Assembly (NCBI GenBank): GCA_009746045.1
Contig: RPFO01000253.1
Span: 5,241,145 to 5,305,144 of the forward strand
Length of the DNA stretch: 64,000 nucleotides
Reading direction: 5' to 3'
DNA from: Mesostigma viride
Lineage: Eukaryota; Streptophyta; Mesostigmatophyceae; Mesostigmatales; Mesostigmataceae
This document shows, in pieces, positions 1-9,770 of this stretch. Below the pieces are notes generated by a model. It searched no databases. It saw nothing but the letters and a program-made list of their open reading frames with translations, and was not told where the DNA came from. The position numbers were made by a program, and so were the translations under genes. The number at the start of each line of letters is the position of its first letter. Position 1 is the first letter of the stretch.

Positions 1-251
1 GCAACACTGAGAGCTTGGCCGTCCAGAATCGAGCACAGGGCGGCAAATAAAATCCGATCTTGCCGAAGTTCAGCCTGGGTTGGATCAGCATGGTCGACGG
101 GAAGTGACAGGACACTTGTCATACCGAAAGCGGCTGCTATCGATTCAAAACGAATGCGAATTTTTGGCCAGTCTGCTGGCTTGGTGCCGTCAAAACGAGG
201 AATGCCACTGCACGCGGCAATAAGGCCAACATCCTTATTATTATTCGCCAT
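1..251 (-). CDS. Gag N-terminus of a copia-type element, cut by window edge
   Basis: An ATG at 251-249 opens a frame that runs without a stop to base 1, giving about 83 residues. The protein contains FDGTKPADWPKIRIRFES near its start and later DRILFAALCSILDGQALSV. This is the usual look of a copia-type capsid N-terminus: a short lead, 'F.G..Y..W..R', then 'D..AL..I...L'. Gag would form the virus-like particle. The element lies on the minus strand and its pol would be beyond the left edge. The ATG follows directly on the TAA of the upstream 108-aa ORF, in the same frame. I see no frameshift in the visible part. Class assignment rests on the gag look and the TGG-type primer site upstream. Confidence 0.6.
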   Translation of the reverse strand, partial: MANNNKDVGLIAACSGIPRFDGTKPADWPKIRIRFESIAAAFGMTSVLSLPVDHADPTQAELRQDRILFAALCSILDGQALSV

Positions 252-578
252 TTAATTCAGTACAGTGGAAAATACGAATCGGCTGGCAAGGCCAATCGTA
301 AAAATTTCCTCTATAAACTGGACGTCGGAAATTTCAAATGTAAAAGTGTCGTCGAGATATGTGATCGTTATAGTGGCAGGTCGAGGAGCTGCGGCATTGA
401 CATTTAATGCGTCAGGTACTAGAGACGGAGTGGTCTGATCTGGTTCCACGTATTCCCAGCCATACGGGAAACACAGAACAGCATCGTCATCTAGGTTCAG
501 TGCCGGCTCGTCCGGGAATAAAACACTTAAATCCGAGTCAGTAAGCTCCGGGAAAAAATCCGCGAGCGTACTGGCCAT
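252..578 (-). CDS. Small ORF directly upstream of and in frame with gag
   Basis: A 108-residue ORF (ATG at 578, TAA at 254-252) lies between the primer-binding-like site at 625-636 and the gag ATG at 251. It is acidic (DSDLSVLFPDEP, NLDDDAV, DQTTPS) with a hydrophobic C-terminus. I do not recognise a family. It ends TAA-ATG with gag in the same frame, so it could be a separate leader protein, the true gag N-terminus with a stop that is sometimes read through, or a gag start broken by one nonsense mutation. No known domain supports any of these over the others. Confidence 0.45.
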   Translation of the reverse strand: MASTLADFFPELTDSDLSVLFPDEPALNLDDDAVLCFPYGWEYVEPDQTTPSLVPDALNVNAAAPRPATITITYLDDTFTFEISDVQFIEEIFTIGLASRFVFSTVLN

Positions 579-1123
579 GCCGGAATAGTAATAATAATAT
601 GACAGAGGTCGTAGACCGACAATCCCTCCGGTACCATGTCAGAAATTCGACACGATACACAGTGCATTGTTCTTAAGACTCGTTATATTAAAATTTAATT
701 CATTATGTCGGCATAGCAGCAAACGGCACAGAGTGAGCTTTTTATACCGTTTACAGATTCGTCAGTGATACTTTGAATATGCTATACGAATAGCAATAAT
801 TCGAATATGCTGTATGAATAGCGATAATTCGAATATGCTAGAAATATACGAGGGATATGCTGGGAATAATGTCACGACATATTCTAGGATGCTGTGGCAT
901 ATTCTGATAAGTATATATTCTAGAATGCTGTGGCATATTCTGATAAGTATACTGAACGTGGAAAAAATAAATGCTGCTTTAAACAACAAAACAAATAAAC
1001 ATCGATCAAACAAAAAACAAACAAGCAAAACAAACATTTAACAAACAAGACATGCCACCTGCCAATATAAAATATTAAATACTATTCTGGCTAGAGTGGA
1101 CACTGGGAATTATAATAAATTCC
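579..1123 (-). other. Primer-binding-like site and probable 5' LTR of the gag element, with local repeats
   Basis: On the minus strand 636-625 reads TGGTACCGGAGG, very close to the TGGTATCGGAGG site of element N (57375-57386) and to the primer-binding site of canonical copia elements. The LTR would end just above it, at base 637, with CTGACA on the minus strand. Its outer end is not resolved before element A begins near 1124. Between about 772 and 950 there are short tandem and inverted repeats: 'attcgaatatgct' units, and two copies of a 36-bp unit starting 'atattcta' that contains 'gatgctgtggcatattctg'. AT-rich DNA with no believable gene follows to 1123. Confidence 0.5.
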
Positions 1124-1135
1124 CAACAGAGAGGC

Positions 1136-1792
1136 ATGTGGGCCTGGTTTGCCAGCATCTGTGGTCCGTCTTTGATGGTCCATAGCAGAATGCCTGATGA
1201 TGTGCTTGAGGATGAGAAGCCTCGAGTCATAGCCCGATTGGTGGAGAGTACCCCTGATCTGATTTTGTCTGGGATTGACTTTGCCCAGCCTATCACCTTG
1301 GAGATCTTTGTTGACAGTTCCAAGGATGCTCGCCAGGTTACCAAGGTCAGGGGGAGATCTGCTGCTCTGTTTGCTTTTTATCAGAGCAGGGCAAGTTTGT
1401 TCACCTGGTACAGCAGACTGCAGAAGAGGGTCTGTATCAGTTCAGATGTGGCAGACTGCAGGGCCATATGCGAGGGGATCCAGTCCAGCTTGTACATAAA
1501 GGAGTTAATGCTGGAACTGGCTTCAGTTACCCCTTGGACTTTGCAGATGGAGACGTTGTTGCTAACAGACAGCATGGGTATGGTCCAGTTTGTTCACAAG
1601 CAGCTGGCCAGAAGCCGGGACCTGGATTATTTGTTGCTGAAGGAGTTGGCCAGTTTGGTTGACTTGAAGCATATCCCTGGCGAGGAGAACCCTGCTGATG
1701 CATTGACCAAGCTGCCACACAAGGCCCCAGCCCAGTACAATGTACTGAGGAAGCTCATGAATGCTGACTGTCAAGTCGGTCTATCTGTCTAA
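1136..1792 (+). pseudogene. Copia-type RT tail and RNase H (element A)
   Basis: 218 residues. The N-terminus (MWAWFASICGPSLMVHSRMPDDVL) is the end of the RT domain. RNase H follows, with IFVDSSKDAR (first Asp), SSDVADCRA (where B, C, D and E have Glu: AECRA or AEARA), LLTDSMGMV (Asp) and IPGEENPADALTKL. RNase H removes the RNA template during reverse transcription. The Glu-to-Asp change at the second catalytic position, together with loss of the rest of pol, marks a dead fragment. The stop is at 1790-1792. It is close to the inverted copy at 15860-16414. Confidence 0.8.
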
Positions 1793-2539
1793 AAGCTGAG
1801 AGCTGGGTGCTTAAGTCTCTGGATATCAGGCTGGGAGCTTGATTGTACATAATCCTGAGCACACCTTGAGGGTTGAGACATGTCTCTGGTGTGGGAATGT
1901 CTGACATTGTCTCTGATGGAGAGATGTCTATCTGGGGTTTTCATCTCAGTCTGAGGTTTCCCCAGATCTGTGGTTTGTGGGCGGGGTTCGATTCCCTGGT
2001 GCCGTCTTAAGGCGGAGTTTCACGGACTGGCTGACCCATCCACCATTCTGGTGAGGTGGCGACAGGTCCCCTGATTTTCCACGGTTGGAATGAGTATAGG
2101 AGCTTGTGTTTTGCATGTGCTTCGCCTAGATGTTGTGTCTGGTTCGATAAGGGGCAGCAGACCGGCGCCGACTCCCGTCTGGGGGTCAGCAATGTTTTCT
2201 GATGAGCTGTTCTGGGTGATCTGTGGGGTTTCGCCTAAGGTCCTGAAGGTTGTACATACTTCTCAAGTTCTTCGCTGAACACCTATGGGCTGCCACAGTT
2301 GGCCAACCTCTTGTACATGGGTAACACAACCAGCCTCCCGGGAAGGGATAGGGACTCATTGTAATTTGTTTGTGCTCCTGAACCAGTATGGGTGCTATGT
2401 ACATATAATAAGGAATCCAAGCTGACTGTCATGCCCAGCGGGTTGTGACTTGTAGTCGGGGAGGATGTCCAGTACCCATTGTGTGTGTTTGTATGTAGAC
2501 TTGTGTGAGCTGCTACAGCTCAAGAAAAGAAAGGATTGG
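1793..2539 (+). other. 3' untranslated region of element A
   Basis: No believable gene. The stretch is shared, inverted, with 15112-15859 of element B, so it belongs to the element. It contains 'ggggttcgattccc' at about 1984-1997, which looks like a tRNA T-arm or pol III B box, but no matching acceptor or D arm is visible. It ends in the purine-rich tract AAGAAAAGAAAGGATTGG that abuts the LTR. Confidence 0.6.
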
Positions 2540-3168
2540 AGTTAACGCCAAGCGCATTGGCGTGTTCCTGATTCGGCATATCTCTGCGATTCCAGCGGCA
2601 CCGGAACGAGTTCATTCCGACAAGTATCAAGAAAGTTATGGTGTTCCGACTTCCCGGTCGCGCGCGAGCGCGAGCCGGCTGTTCTTCTAAGTCGGACGTG
2701 AATATTTGCCGACGACATATGGGGTCGACAGTAATTCCTGGGCTGACAGGAATTAGGTGCTGAACCTACGACGGTATTGTCAGAAATTTTCATATAATTC
2801 CTTGGTCGTCAAGACTGATTGAGACAATTGATAATCAGTTTATTCATTGCATATTTAGGTTACGGACTGCCACCGTTTCACCGCCAAAGCCATGGTGCGG
2901 TTCCCGGGTGGGGACCATAGCATCCATAGCCACACTGGGCTCGGACTGCAAGGTAAGTGCAACGTAGGTGCGTCACTTCCTTATCAAGGCACATTGGGGC
3001 AGCGGTGCACGTTCTAGAATATTCTGCACAAGTTGCCAGCTGTCGATTATACAATTGACGATTAGGAGACTGCCAGATGTCAAGCAGCTAACACGGCATA
3101 CAATGCATCTAGAACTGGATTCAGTCATACGAAATATCCAACACGGAATATTCGGCCGAGGATAGTAC

Positions 3169-3641
3169 AGTTAGAGTGCGACGGGATATATTGCTTGAGA
3201 ACACTGTATGCTGTGAGCAATGAATTGCTTGGTTCATTAGAAAATAGGTTTACCCTTTATCAACGTTCCTCTCACTGGCTGCGCCGCCAGTGACCGTTGG
3301 GTGCAGACCGTTGGCCCGAGGCCGCACGATGACAGGTAGCAGTCTAGTCACTGCATCGTGTGATCACAGATCAATGCACGCTGCAGTACGGTCCCTATCT
3401 AGGATACTCTAGTACCGTCCAATGACAGGACACTACGTATACTGGGTACTGACATCTGTCACGTACCCCAGTACCCAAAGTACCTATCTAGGGAAACGTA
3501 TGCGACTCGACTAGCATTCCTATCTGCATAGCCCACGTGGTATTTATATTCACATACCAACGTAGGTTTACAAGGCTTATTCATACGTTGTATTCACAAT
3601 GCCTTTGAGACTTAGTCTACAGCAAAGCATGGAGACTAACT
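3169..3641 (-). repeat. 3' LTR of element E
   Basis: 473 bp with 6-bp inverted ends AGTTAG/CTAACT. On the element's own strand it is preceded by an A-rich tract ending ATACTGG directly before AGTTAG, comparable to the tracts in A, B and C, which also end in GG just before AGTT. Confidence 0.9.
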
Positions 3642-4015
3642 CCAGTATTGTTTTATTATTTATTTCTTAATGCAGGTCTGCACCCCCAACATTATTGTTA
3701 TTGTTTTTAAGTTGATTAGGGGTACAAAAGAGACATGGCTGGTTGAGCCAGGTTGGTTACAGCTGGCTGTTCTGGCCAGGTGTTATATTGCACATTAAAT
3801 AAGGTGTACACAGCTGGCTGGTTTGGCCAGTTATTGAAGCACACATTAAGTAAGTGGATACAAAGCTTGTGTCCTCAAGCTGCAAATGGATACAAATCTG
3901 ACCTAGCCAGCACTCACACCCCACAACGAATGTGTTGAATTTTATGGCGCCCAGCAGCTATCGCTGTGGTAAGGGGGTGTGGTGGTTGTGTACTGTGCTA
4001 TGGCCAGTCATTTAT

Positions 4016-4540
4016 TCAAACACTGACTCTGATATCATAGGGGTTCATGTTCTGAAAGAGGAGCTGGTACTGTTGGCCAGCAGCATCCCGCAGCTTCGTT
4101 AGAGCGTCTGCTGGGTTGTCCTCATCATCCACATGAGTCCAGCTGGAAAAGTAGGTTGCCTCCTGTTTGAGGATCACCCAATCCAGGTCAGTGTGGACAG
4201 CAGCAGAAACAGATTTCTTGGTTAGAAAACTGATCACAGAAAAGCTGTCAGTGTAGAGATGTGAGATAACATTGCATGTGCTGCCTGCCTGGGTTTGTAG
4301 CCAGGTGAGCATGTGCTGCAGGGAACGAGCATGCAATGCAGCAGACACCACAGCACGACATTCAGCTGAGTTGCTGCTGCCAGGTTTTCTGCGGTGTAGC
4401 CTGCTGTACCAGGAAGTGAGGGACATGTAATCTGACCTGTTGGTGAGAAAAAACAGCCCTGATTCCCGTGCCCCCATCTGATTGATTGTTCTGCTCTCCA
4501 TGGAGCTGTCCATGACACATTGGATGTGGATGTCTTCCAT
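4016..4540 (-). pseudogene. RNase H domain of element E
   Basis: 174 residues with CVMDSSMESRTI (first Asp), SSNSAECRAV (Glu), LYTDSFSVI (Asp) and DDEDNPADALTKL. The order and spacing match copia-type RNase H and the copies in A, B, C and D. The stop is at 4016-4018, about 375 bp before the 3' LTR. It is separated from the RT tail by frame changes between 4540 and 4610, so it cannot be made as one pol protein as it stands. Confidence 0.75.
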
Positions 4541-4604
4541 CAGATTCAGGCCATGGAGGATGAGGGGGGGCAGTCATTGACCAACTTCCTGATGTGACTG
4601 CATT

Positions 4605-4907
4605 TTACTTGACTAGAACATCATGGGTGACCCTGCTGATGACAGCTAAGGGAGCCCCACAGATGGCTGACCACCACCCCAGTTTGCCCTGAACAGTGGC
4701 ACACATGTGTAAGGGGAGGTAGTTGTCTTGCAGCAGATCTAGACAATCTTGGATATATTCTGCAGGAGGAGAGAGAGAGCAGACCCACTGATCTGGCTGC
4801 CTGTGCAGCTGCAACATGATGCCACAGAACTGGATGGGGGTTGTGCTCAATTCCACCTGTTTGCCAATCTCATATGATTCCTGGACCTGCTGAATAAATG
4901 TTTCCAC
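4605..4907 (-). pseudogene. RT C-terminal part of element E
   Basis: 100 residues (QVQESYEIGKQVELSTTPIQFCGIML ... CATVQGKLGWWSAICGAPLAVISRVTHDVL) that match the RT tail of C (38762-39421) and D. It lies in a different frame from the upstream pol ORF. The frame change falls just after the region encoding the catalytic motif; read in the right frame, 4920-4970 gives FVWHGDDQLI. This makes at least two frame breaks inside RT. Confidence 0.7.
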
Positions 4908-7389
4908 TCAGCTCTAGGCCCACAAATGAGTTGGTCATCTCCATGCCACACAAAGAGCAGCAGTCCAGAGGGGGTGGGTACAACAAAAAAGCATGGGTCC
5001 AGGTCATCATACGTGGCCTTGAGCTTTTTGAATACTTCCTCTGCTGAGTCTCTGAAAATTTTGGGGCACTGACAAGCCCTTCCACCCCAATGTTGATGAT
5101 AAGGTGGGGCTCATCAATGTAAGGTTTCCACACAGCTGGGGTGTCTACCACGTACACCTTCCCTTTCCACACAGATTCAGCCTTTTCTGGGTCCCCCCTG
5201 AGGAAGGCCCTTTTAATATCAGTGGCTTTGCAGACATAGTCTTGGCCTGCATTGAGGTTGTGGAGGAATAGGGAGAGCATGATCCTGAGTGAGGTTTGTT
5301 GCAACCCAGGTGTGTAGGTTTCCCCTTTTGGCAGTGTGGATGTCCCCTTTAATTCTGTGACACATGGTCTGGCATGGAAGATTGGGGAGCCCACTTTTTG
5401 TGGTTTTTGTTTGAGAACAAATTTTAATCTGAGCTTTTTGGCTCCCTCTGGCACGTCCCATGAAGGGGTGACAGGAGGTTTGTATTGAGGGTTTTTGGGG
5501 TTGGGCAGGACCCATTCCTGCCTGGCTTGGTGGACAATGGCCATCAGCCACTTGGTAAACCCTTTTTGTGTTTTGCATTCTTGTATGACGTGGGAGATTT
5601 GGTGGGGTGAGTGCATGGCTATGTCCCACTTACCCAGCCCAAAGGCTGAGGGATGGAGGAACTGGCTGTGCACTAACTTGTCCAAATCAGGGATCTCCCC
5701 TGGTGCATACTGAGTGTTGACTGCCTTGATGACAGCATCCATACCAGGGACAATACTGGAGAGAGGGATTTTAAAGTGGTCCAGAGGAACTGCACCCACC
5801 CCTGTGACACTGAGCTCATTAGCTGAGATAAGCACCCCAGGATAGGATACAAAAGGTTCCCCCAACAAGGTGTTACCAGAGTACCCCTCCACCACCTGGA
5901 AGGGTGTCTGAATACCAAGTATAGGGAGCATCACCTGTCCCACTACATCCAGTGAGCTTTGGCCTGAGAAATCCTGCACCCGTGCCCAAAATGAAGGTGC
6001 AATCTCAAGACCAGGGATGGCTTGTGCACTGATCACACTGACCTGTGCCTGAGTGTCTATTGCCAGGGTCCAGGGGTCCTGACTAGTGCACACAGCTGAG
6101 ACTTTTGCCAACCCTTCGGCCACAGCAGCTTGTTGCTTATGTGACCTGTGTAATGCTTGCAAGGCGACTGCCAATCTTGACCTCAGAGCGGGAGGGTTGG
6201 CAGACAATTTGGTGCCTTGGGGCTGAGCTAATGCTTCCAACCCAGCTACCTCGTGCCTGGTTAAGCAATCCCCAGGTTGTGAAGTGGGCCTGGCTTCACT
6301 GAGGGTGGAAGGGTTCACAGAGGGTGCTGTGGTGCTGTCAACAGCAGTAATTGGTGGCTCAGGGCTACTGCTGGGCATGCTGGAGTTGCCAGATAGAAGT
6401 AGTGAGTCCATGCTTAAAGACTCTTCCCCAGGCACGTCTGCCATGGGAGAATAATACTTCTTAATTCTATGACAGCTCACCCTGTGACGCTTCCCATTGA
6501 TATTGTGCTTGACCTCCACGGTCTTGCTGTTTTTGGTAAATCCACGGATGGTAACTGGACCTAGCCAAGTTCCAACCTTACCAAAGCTGTTTTCCTTGTA
6601 ATAGAGAACTTGATCACCTTTTTGGAATACTGGCCTGGGATGGGTTTTATCTTTTTCTGCCAGTTTTGCTGAGGTTTGTGCACGTGCAGTGTTGTACAGT
6701 GCTATCACCTCTGGGGGATATACACCTGCCTGCAGGCCTGCTGGGATTACTTCACCCCACTTGGCATGCAAGACAGGTCTCATGTTTAGGGTTGTGCACA
6801 TTTCATGACACCAGAGTGCCCTGTCACAATAGACCCCTGAAGTAGCATCCTTGGAAGGATTTTTGGCTAGTAGGGTTTTGACAGATCTGATGGTTCTTTC
6901 AATGACCCCCTGACCCTCATGATCTTCCAGCCCAGCAATCTCTATTGCTTCACACCCTTCCAGGTCAGTCAGACAAGAAAATTGTTGATCAAGCAAAATT
7001 CTGTCAACTGGGTAGAATCTGGGTAAAGCAATCATGAGTGCAACACGTAGCTGCCCTGCAGACATGCCAGGTAGGGGTTCCATTACTGTGAACCTGGACC
7101 ATGAATGTTTTAGGATCAGGTAGGGCTGGACATCTTTGTTGATGTGCATCACATCCCCCACTATCATGCCTCTAGTGGTGGAAGGAGTTGCAGTATGCCA
7201 TTTTTTAGGTTTGGGGCTGTTAAACTGACATTCTTGACAGTGTTGTCTAGCCAGTTTTACTGCATTCCTGAGTGGTTTTCCCATGCTACTACCCCCCAGC
7301 CGTCTGGCTAGTTCCTCAGCCACTGTTTCATGACCCATGGCTAGGCAGCAGCTGGTGAGCAAGCTCCTTGATATCAGTGGAGTTGTCAA
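4870..7389 (-). pseudogene. Pol of element E: integrase, protease-like module, RT N-terminal half
   Basis: 839 residues. The integrase zinc region has MGH at 18-20 and CQEC at 51-54; the first His of the HHCC set seems replaced by Leu. The integrase catalytic residues are D79 (GDVMHIN), D134 (LLDQQFS) and E164 (GVIERTIR), with 29 residues between D134 and E164 where copia and retroviral enzymes have 35. After a linker comes a retropepsin-like module with IDTQAQVSVIS (D445) and LLGEPFVSYPGV (508-519), the flap-to-ILG layout of aspartic proteases but with Gln for the usual Gly. RT follows with TDIKRAFLRGD (D724). The protease therefore lies after integrase. A one-base frame change near 7350 separates it from gag and the integrase start. 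Confidence 0.85.
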
Positions 7390-7727
7390 CAGTGGGGGTT
7401 AGTGCTTTTATGTAAGGTTCCAGTACAGGGTGTTGGGAGGACAGTAAGGTTGCTGCCTCAAAATCAATTATGCCCTGGCTGCCATCCCCAATGGTAATGA
7501 GATCATCATCCTCAGAGTAAGCAAGGTGAGAGAACTCACATTGATTTGGGTAGCGAGGCCTGTTGCAACGGCTGCCTGGAGCTGGCCAGGTTGTGCCTTG
7601 TGTAGTGGCAGCCTGGGCAGAGATCCACATTGTTGACCAGTGTAGGGTTGTGGTTGCACTGGTTGCGGCTGTGCCCCGTTTGGAAGCACCTCAGGCACCT
7701 GACCCTTCCAGGGTTGCCAGGTTGCCT

Positions 7728-7778
<51 letters not shown>

Positions 7779-7860
7779 GCCCTGTTGGGGCCGGTTGTTG
7801 TTGTTGTTACTGCCCTGTGAGGGCCTGTTGTTGGTATTGTTATTATTAATTAATTAATCG
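7328..7860 (-). pseudogene. Gag C-terminus with zinc knuckle, Asn run and start of integrase (element E)
   Basis: In one minus-strand frame this reads a run of about 16 Asn from the (TTG)n tract at 7730-7779, then RCLRCFQTGHSRNQC, a C-X2-C-X4-H-X4-C zinc knuckle as in retroviral nucleocapsids. It goes on to LCPGCHYTRHNL, a partial second knuckle also present in element C (VCPGCWEPRHPL). The frame 7328-7630 then gives an acidic linker (YSEDDDLITIGDG) and SSQHPVLEPY up to KELAHQLL, where one extra base shifts the frame into the integrase zinc region. Gag would bind the genomic RNA. Confidence 0.65.
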
Positions 7861-7893
7861 CAGCTTTTCTTGTTTGTTCGTTGTATTGATTGA

Positions 7894-8250
7894 GAGGACA
7901 GTATCTTTGCTGCCTCAAAACCCACCATGGTTTGGTAGCATTTTCGTTTGTTTGCTTGTAATGAGAGGACAGCATCTGTGCTGCCTCAACACCAACCATG
8001 GTTTGGTAACAGTTTCGTTTGTTTGTTTGCAGTGAGAGGACAGCATCTGTGCTGCCTCAACACCAACCATGGTTTGGTAACAGTTTCGTTTGTTTGCTTG
8101 CAGTGAGAGGACAGCATCTGTGCTGCCTCAACACCAACCATGGTTTGGTAACAGTTTCGTTTGTTTGCTTGTAATGAGAGGACAGCATCTGTGCTGCCTC
8201 AACACCAACCATGGTTTGGTAACAGTTTTGTTTGTTTGTTTGTTTTCTGT
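7894..8250. repeat. 71-bp tandem repeat, five copies, in the leader of element E
   Basis: Units start with 'gaggacag' at 7894, 7965, 8036, 8107 and 8178, exactly 71 bp apart. Each contains 'ccatggtttggta' and a 'cgtttgtttg' stretch. Copies two to five are near identical and the first is more diverged. They lie between the 5' LTR and the gag zinc-knuckle region. Confidence 0.9.
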
Positions 8251-9292
8251 TAGTGTTTCTTGTTATTGCCTCCCGGTGCTGCTTGAGCGTTAGCACCAGC
8301 CATGTCTTTACCCGCAAGTACATGCGTTTGGTAATGGCTTCTGCCACTACTGCATGCGTTATTGATTATGTGCGGCGGCTGGGCAAGCTCCATGTTTAGG
8401 GAGTTGACAGCAGTGGGTTTGATTAAGGGCCCTCAGCCCTGACATAGAGAGGATCAACAGTCTCCCTAGAGGGTAGAGGCTGTGCTGCCAAGAAAGCAAC
8501 AATACCCTTACACTCATCCCAAATAAAATGGGGAGATCTGCGTTCAAAAGACATGACATTCATTCAGATAAGTCACGTTGGGGTGGACGGAGATACTTGT
8601 CTCGTTTGCATATGCCGTCCAGCCCAGGCCGCCCACCGCCGGCGATGGGGATAGGCCAGGAGTGCTTTTATCACATAACAGCTGGAGCGTTTCTATGCTC
8701 CTCATGCTGCAGCGATAGCTTTCTGTTTGGTTATGATATGTTGAAAAGATAGCCACCGCTCTTGAGCATTATATCAGAGCATGCATGAGGAAAGAAAGCA
8801 ACGGACTTGCTTACGCTGGAAGCCCCAGGGGCCGGCGCGGGGCCGGTGCCTCCTGGGGGGTTGTTTTCCTGCCGCATTGCCGCCGCCATGGCTGCTCCAG
8901 CAGTGGGTGCTGCTGTCGCAGCCGCCGGGGAAGAGGGTTGGTCGGTGCCCCGTAGGGGAACCGGCTCAGCCACCGGCTGGCGCACAGGGGAGGGGGGTTG
9001 TTCGGACTGCCTCGCGGCAGCCGGACCCTCCACCTGGCTGGTATTGTCATGGTTGTTCTTTTGTTTTCTTTTTCTTTGTCTTCTTTTTTTTTTTTTGTTG
9101 TTGTTGTTATTGCATGCAGGCGCACCGACATCAGCCGGTGCCCTGTTGTCTGGCGGACGACGCTGATCATCATCGTCGTCCCCAAGATATAGTTTCTTTT
9201 TCTCTTTTTTTTTTTCTTTTCTTTTTTTTTTTTCAGTGCCGGTTTGAACCGTTGTTGAGTTTGATGTTGCTGAAGAGCGTTTATAAAATTCA
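8251..9292 (-). other. 5' leader or degraded gag of element E
   Basis: No continuous reading frame fits a capsid protein. There are long T-rich tracts at 9080-9110 and 9195-9235 (A-rich on the element's strand) and a GC-rich Pro/Ala-coding patch at 8810-9030. Gag capsid sequence must have been here or has been lost. I see no named domain. Confidence 0.4.
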
Positions 9293-9765
9293 AGTTAGAG
9301 TGCGACGGGATATATTGCTTGAGAACACTGTATGCTGTGAGCAATGAATTGCTTGGTTCATTAGAAAATAGGTTTACCCTTTATCAACGTTCCTCTCACT
9401 GGCTGCGCCGCCAGTGACCGTTGGGTGCAGACCGTTGGCCCGAGGCCGCACGATGACAGGTAGCAGTCTAGTCACTGCATCGTGTGATCACAGATCAATG
9501 CACGCTGCAGTACGGTCCCTATCTAGGATACTCTAGTACCGTCCAATGACAGGACACTACGTATACTGGGTACTGACATCTGTCACGTACCCCAGTACCC
9601 AAAGTACCTATCTAGGGAAACGTATGCGACTCGACTAGCATTCCTATCTGCATAGCCCACGTGGTATTTATATTCACATACCAACGTAGGTTTACAAGGC
9701 TTATTCATACGTTGTATTCACAATGCCTTTGAGACTTAGTCTACAGCAAAGCATGGAGACTAACT
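9293..9765 (-). repeat. 5' LTR of element E
   Basis: Same 473 bp as the copy at 3169-3641. On the minus strand it is followed by TGAATTTTATAAACGCTC, which resembles the TGCATTTATAAAAACTC that follows the 5' LTR of C. Neither starts with the TGG of a tRNA 3'-end primer site, so a different priming site, such as an internal tRNA part, is possible. Confidence 0.9.
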
Positions 9766-9770
9766 AGTAC

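Larger units (their letters stand above)
3169..9765 (-). mobile_element. Element E: full-length copia-like element (AGTT lineage), youngest in the window
   Basis: Two LTRs of 473 bp (3169-3641 and 9293-9765) show no difference by eye. They begin AGTTAG and end CTAACT. The 5-bp duplication AGTAC is present at 3164-3168 and 9766-9770, so the element is complete at 6597 bp. Reading on the minus strand, the order is LTR, a long leader with tandem repeats, gag with zinc knuckles, integrase, protease-like module, RT, RNase H, LTR. The coding region has several frameshifts, so this copy is probably not autonomous despite its recent arrival. Confidence 0.9.

Noticed and set aside
1975-2010. B-box-like ggttcgattcc in element A and again in B
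   Set aside because: No matching A box or tRNA fold upstream. It is shared only because A and B are related.
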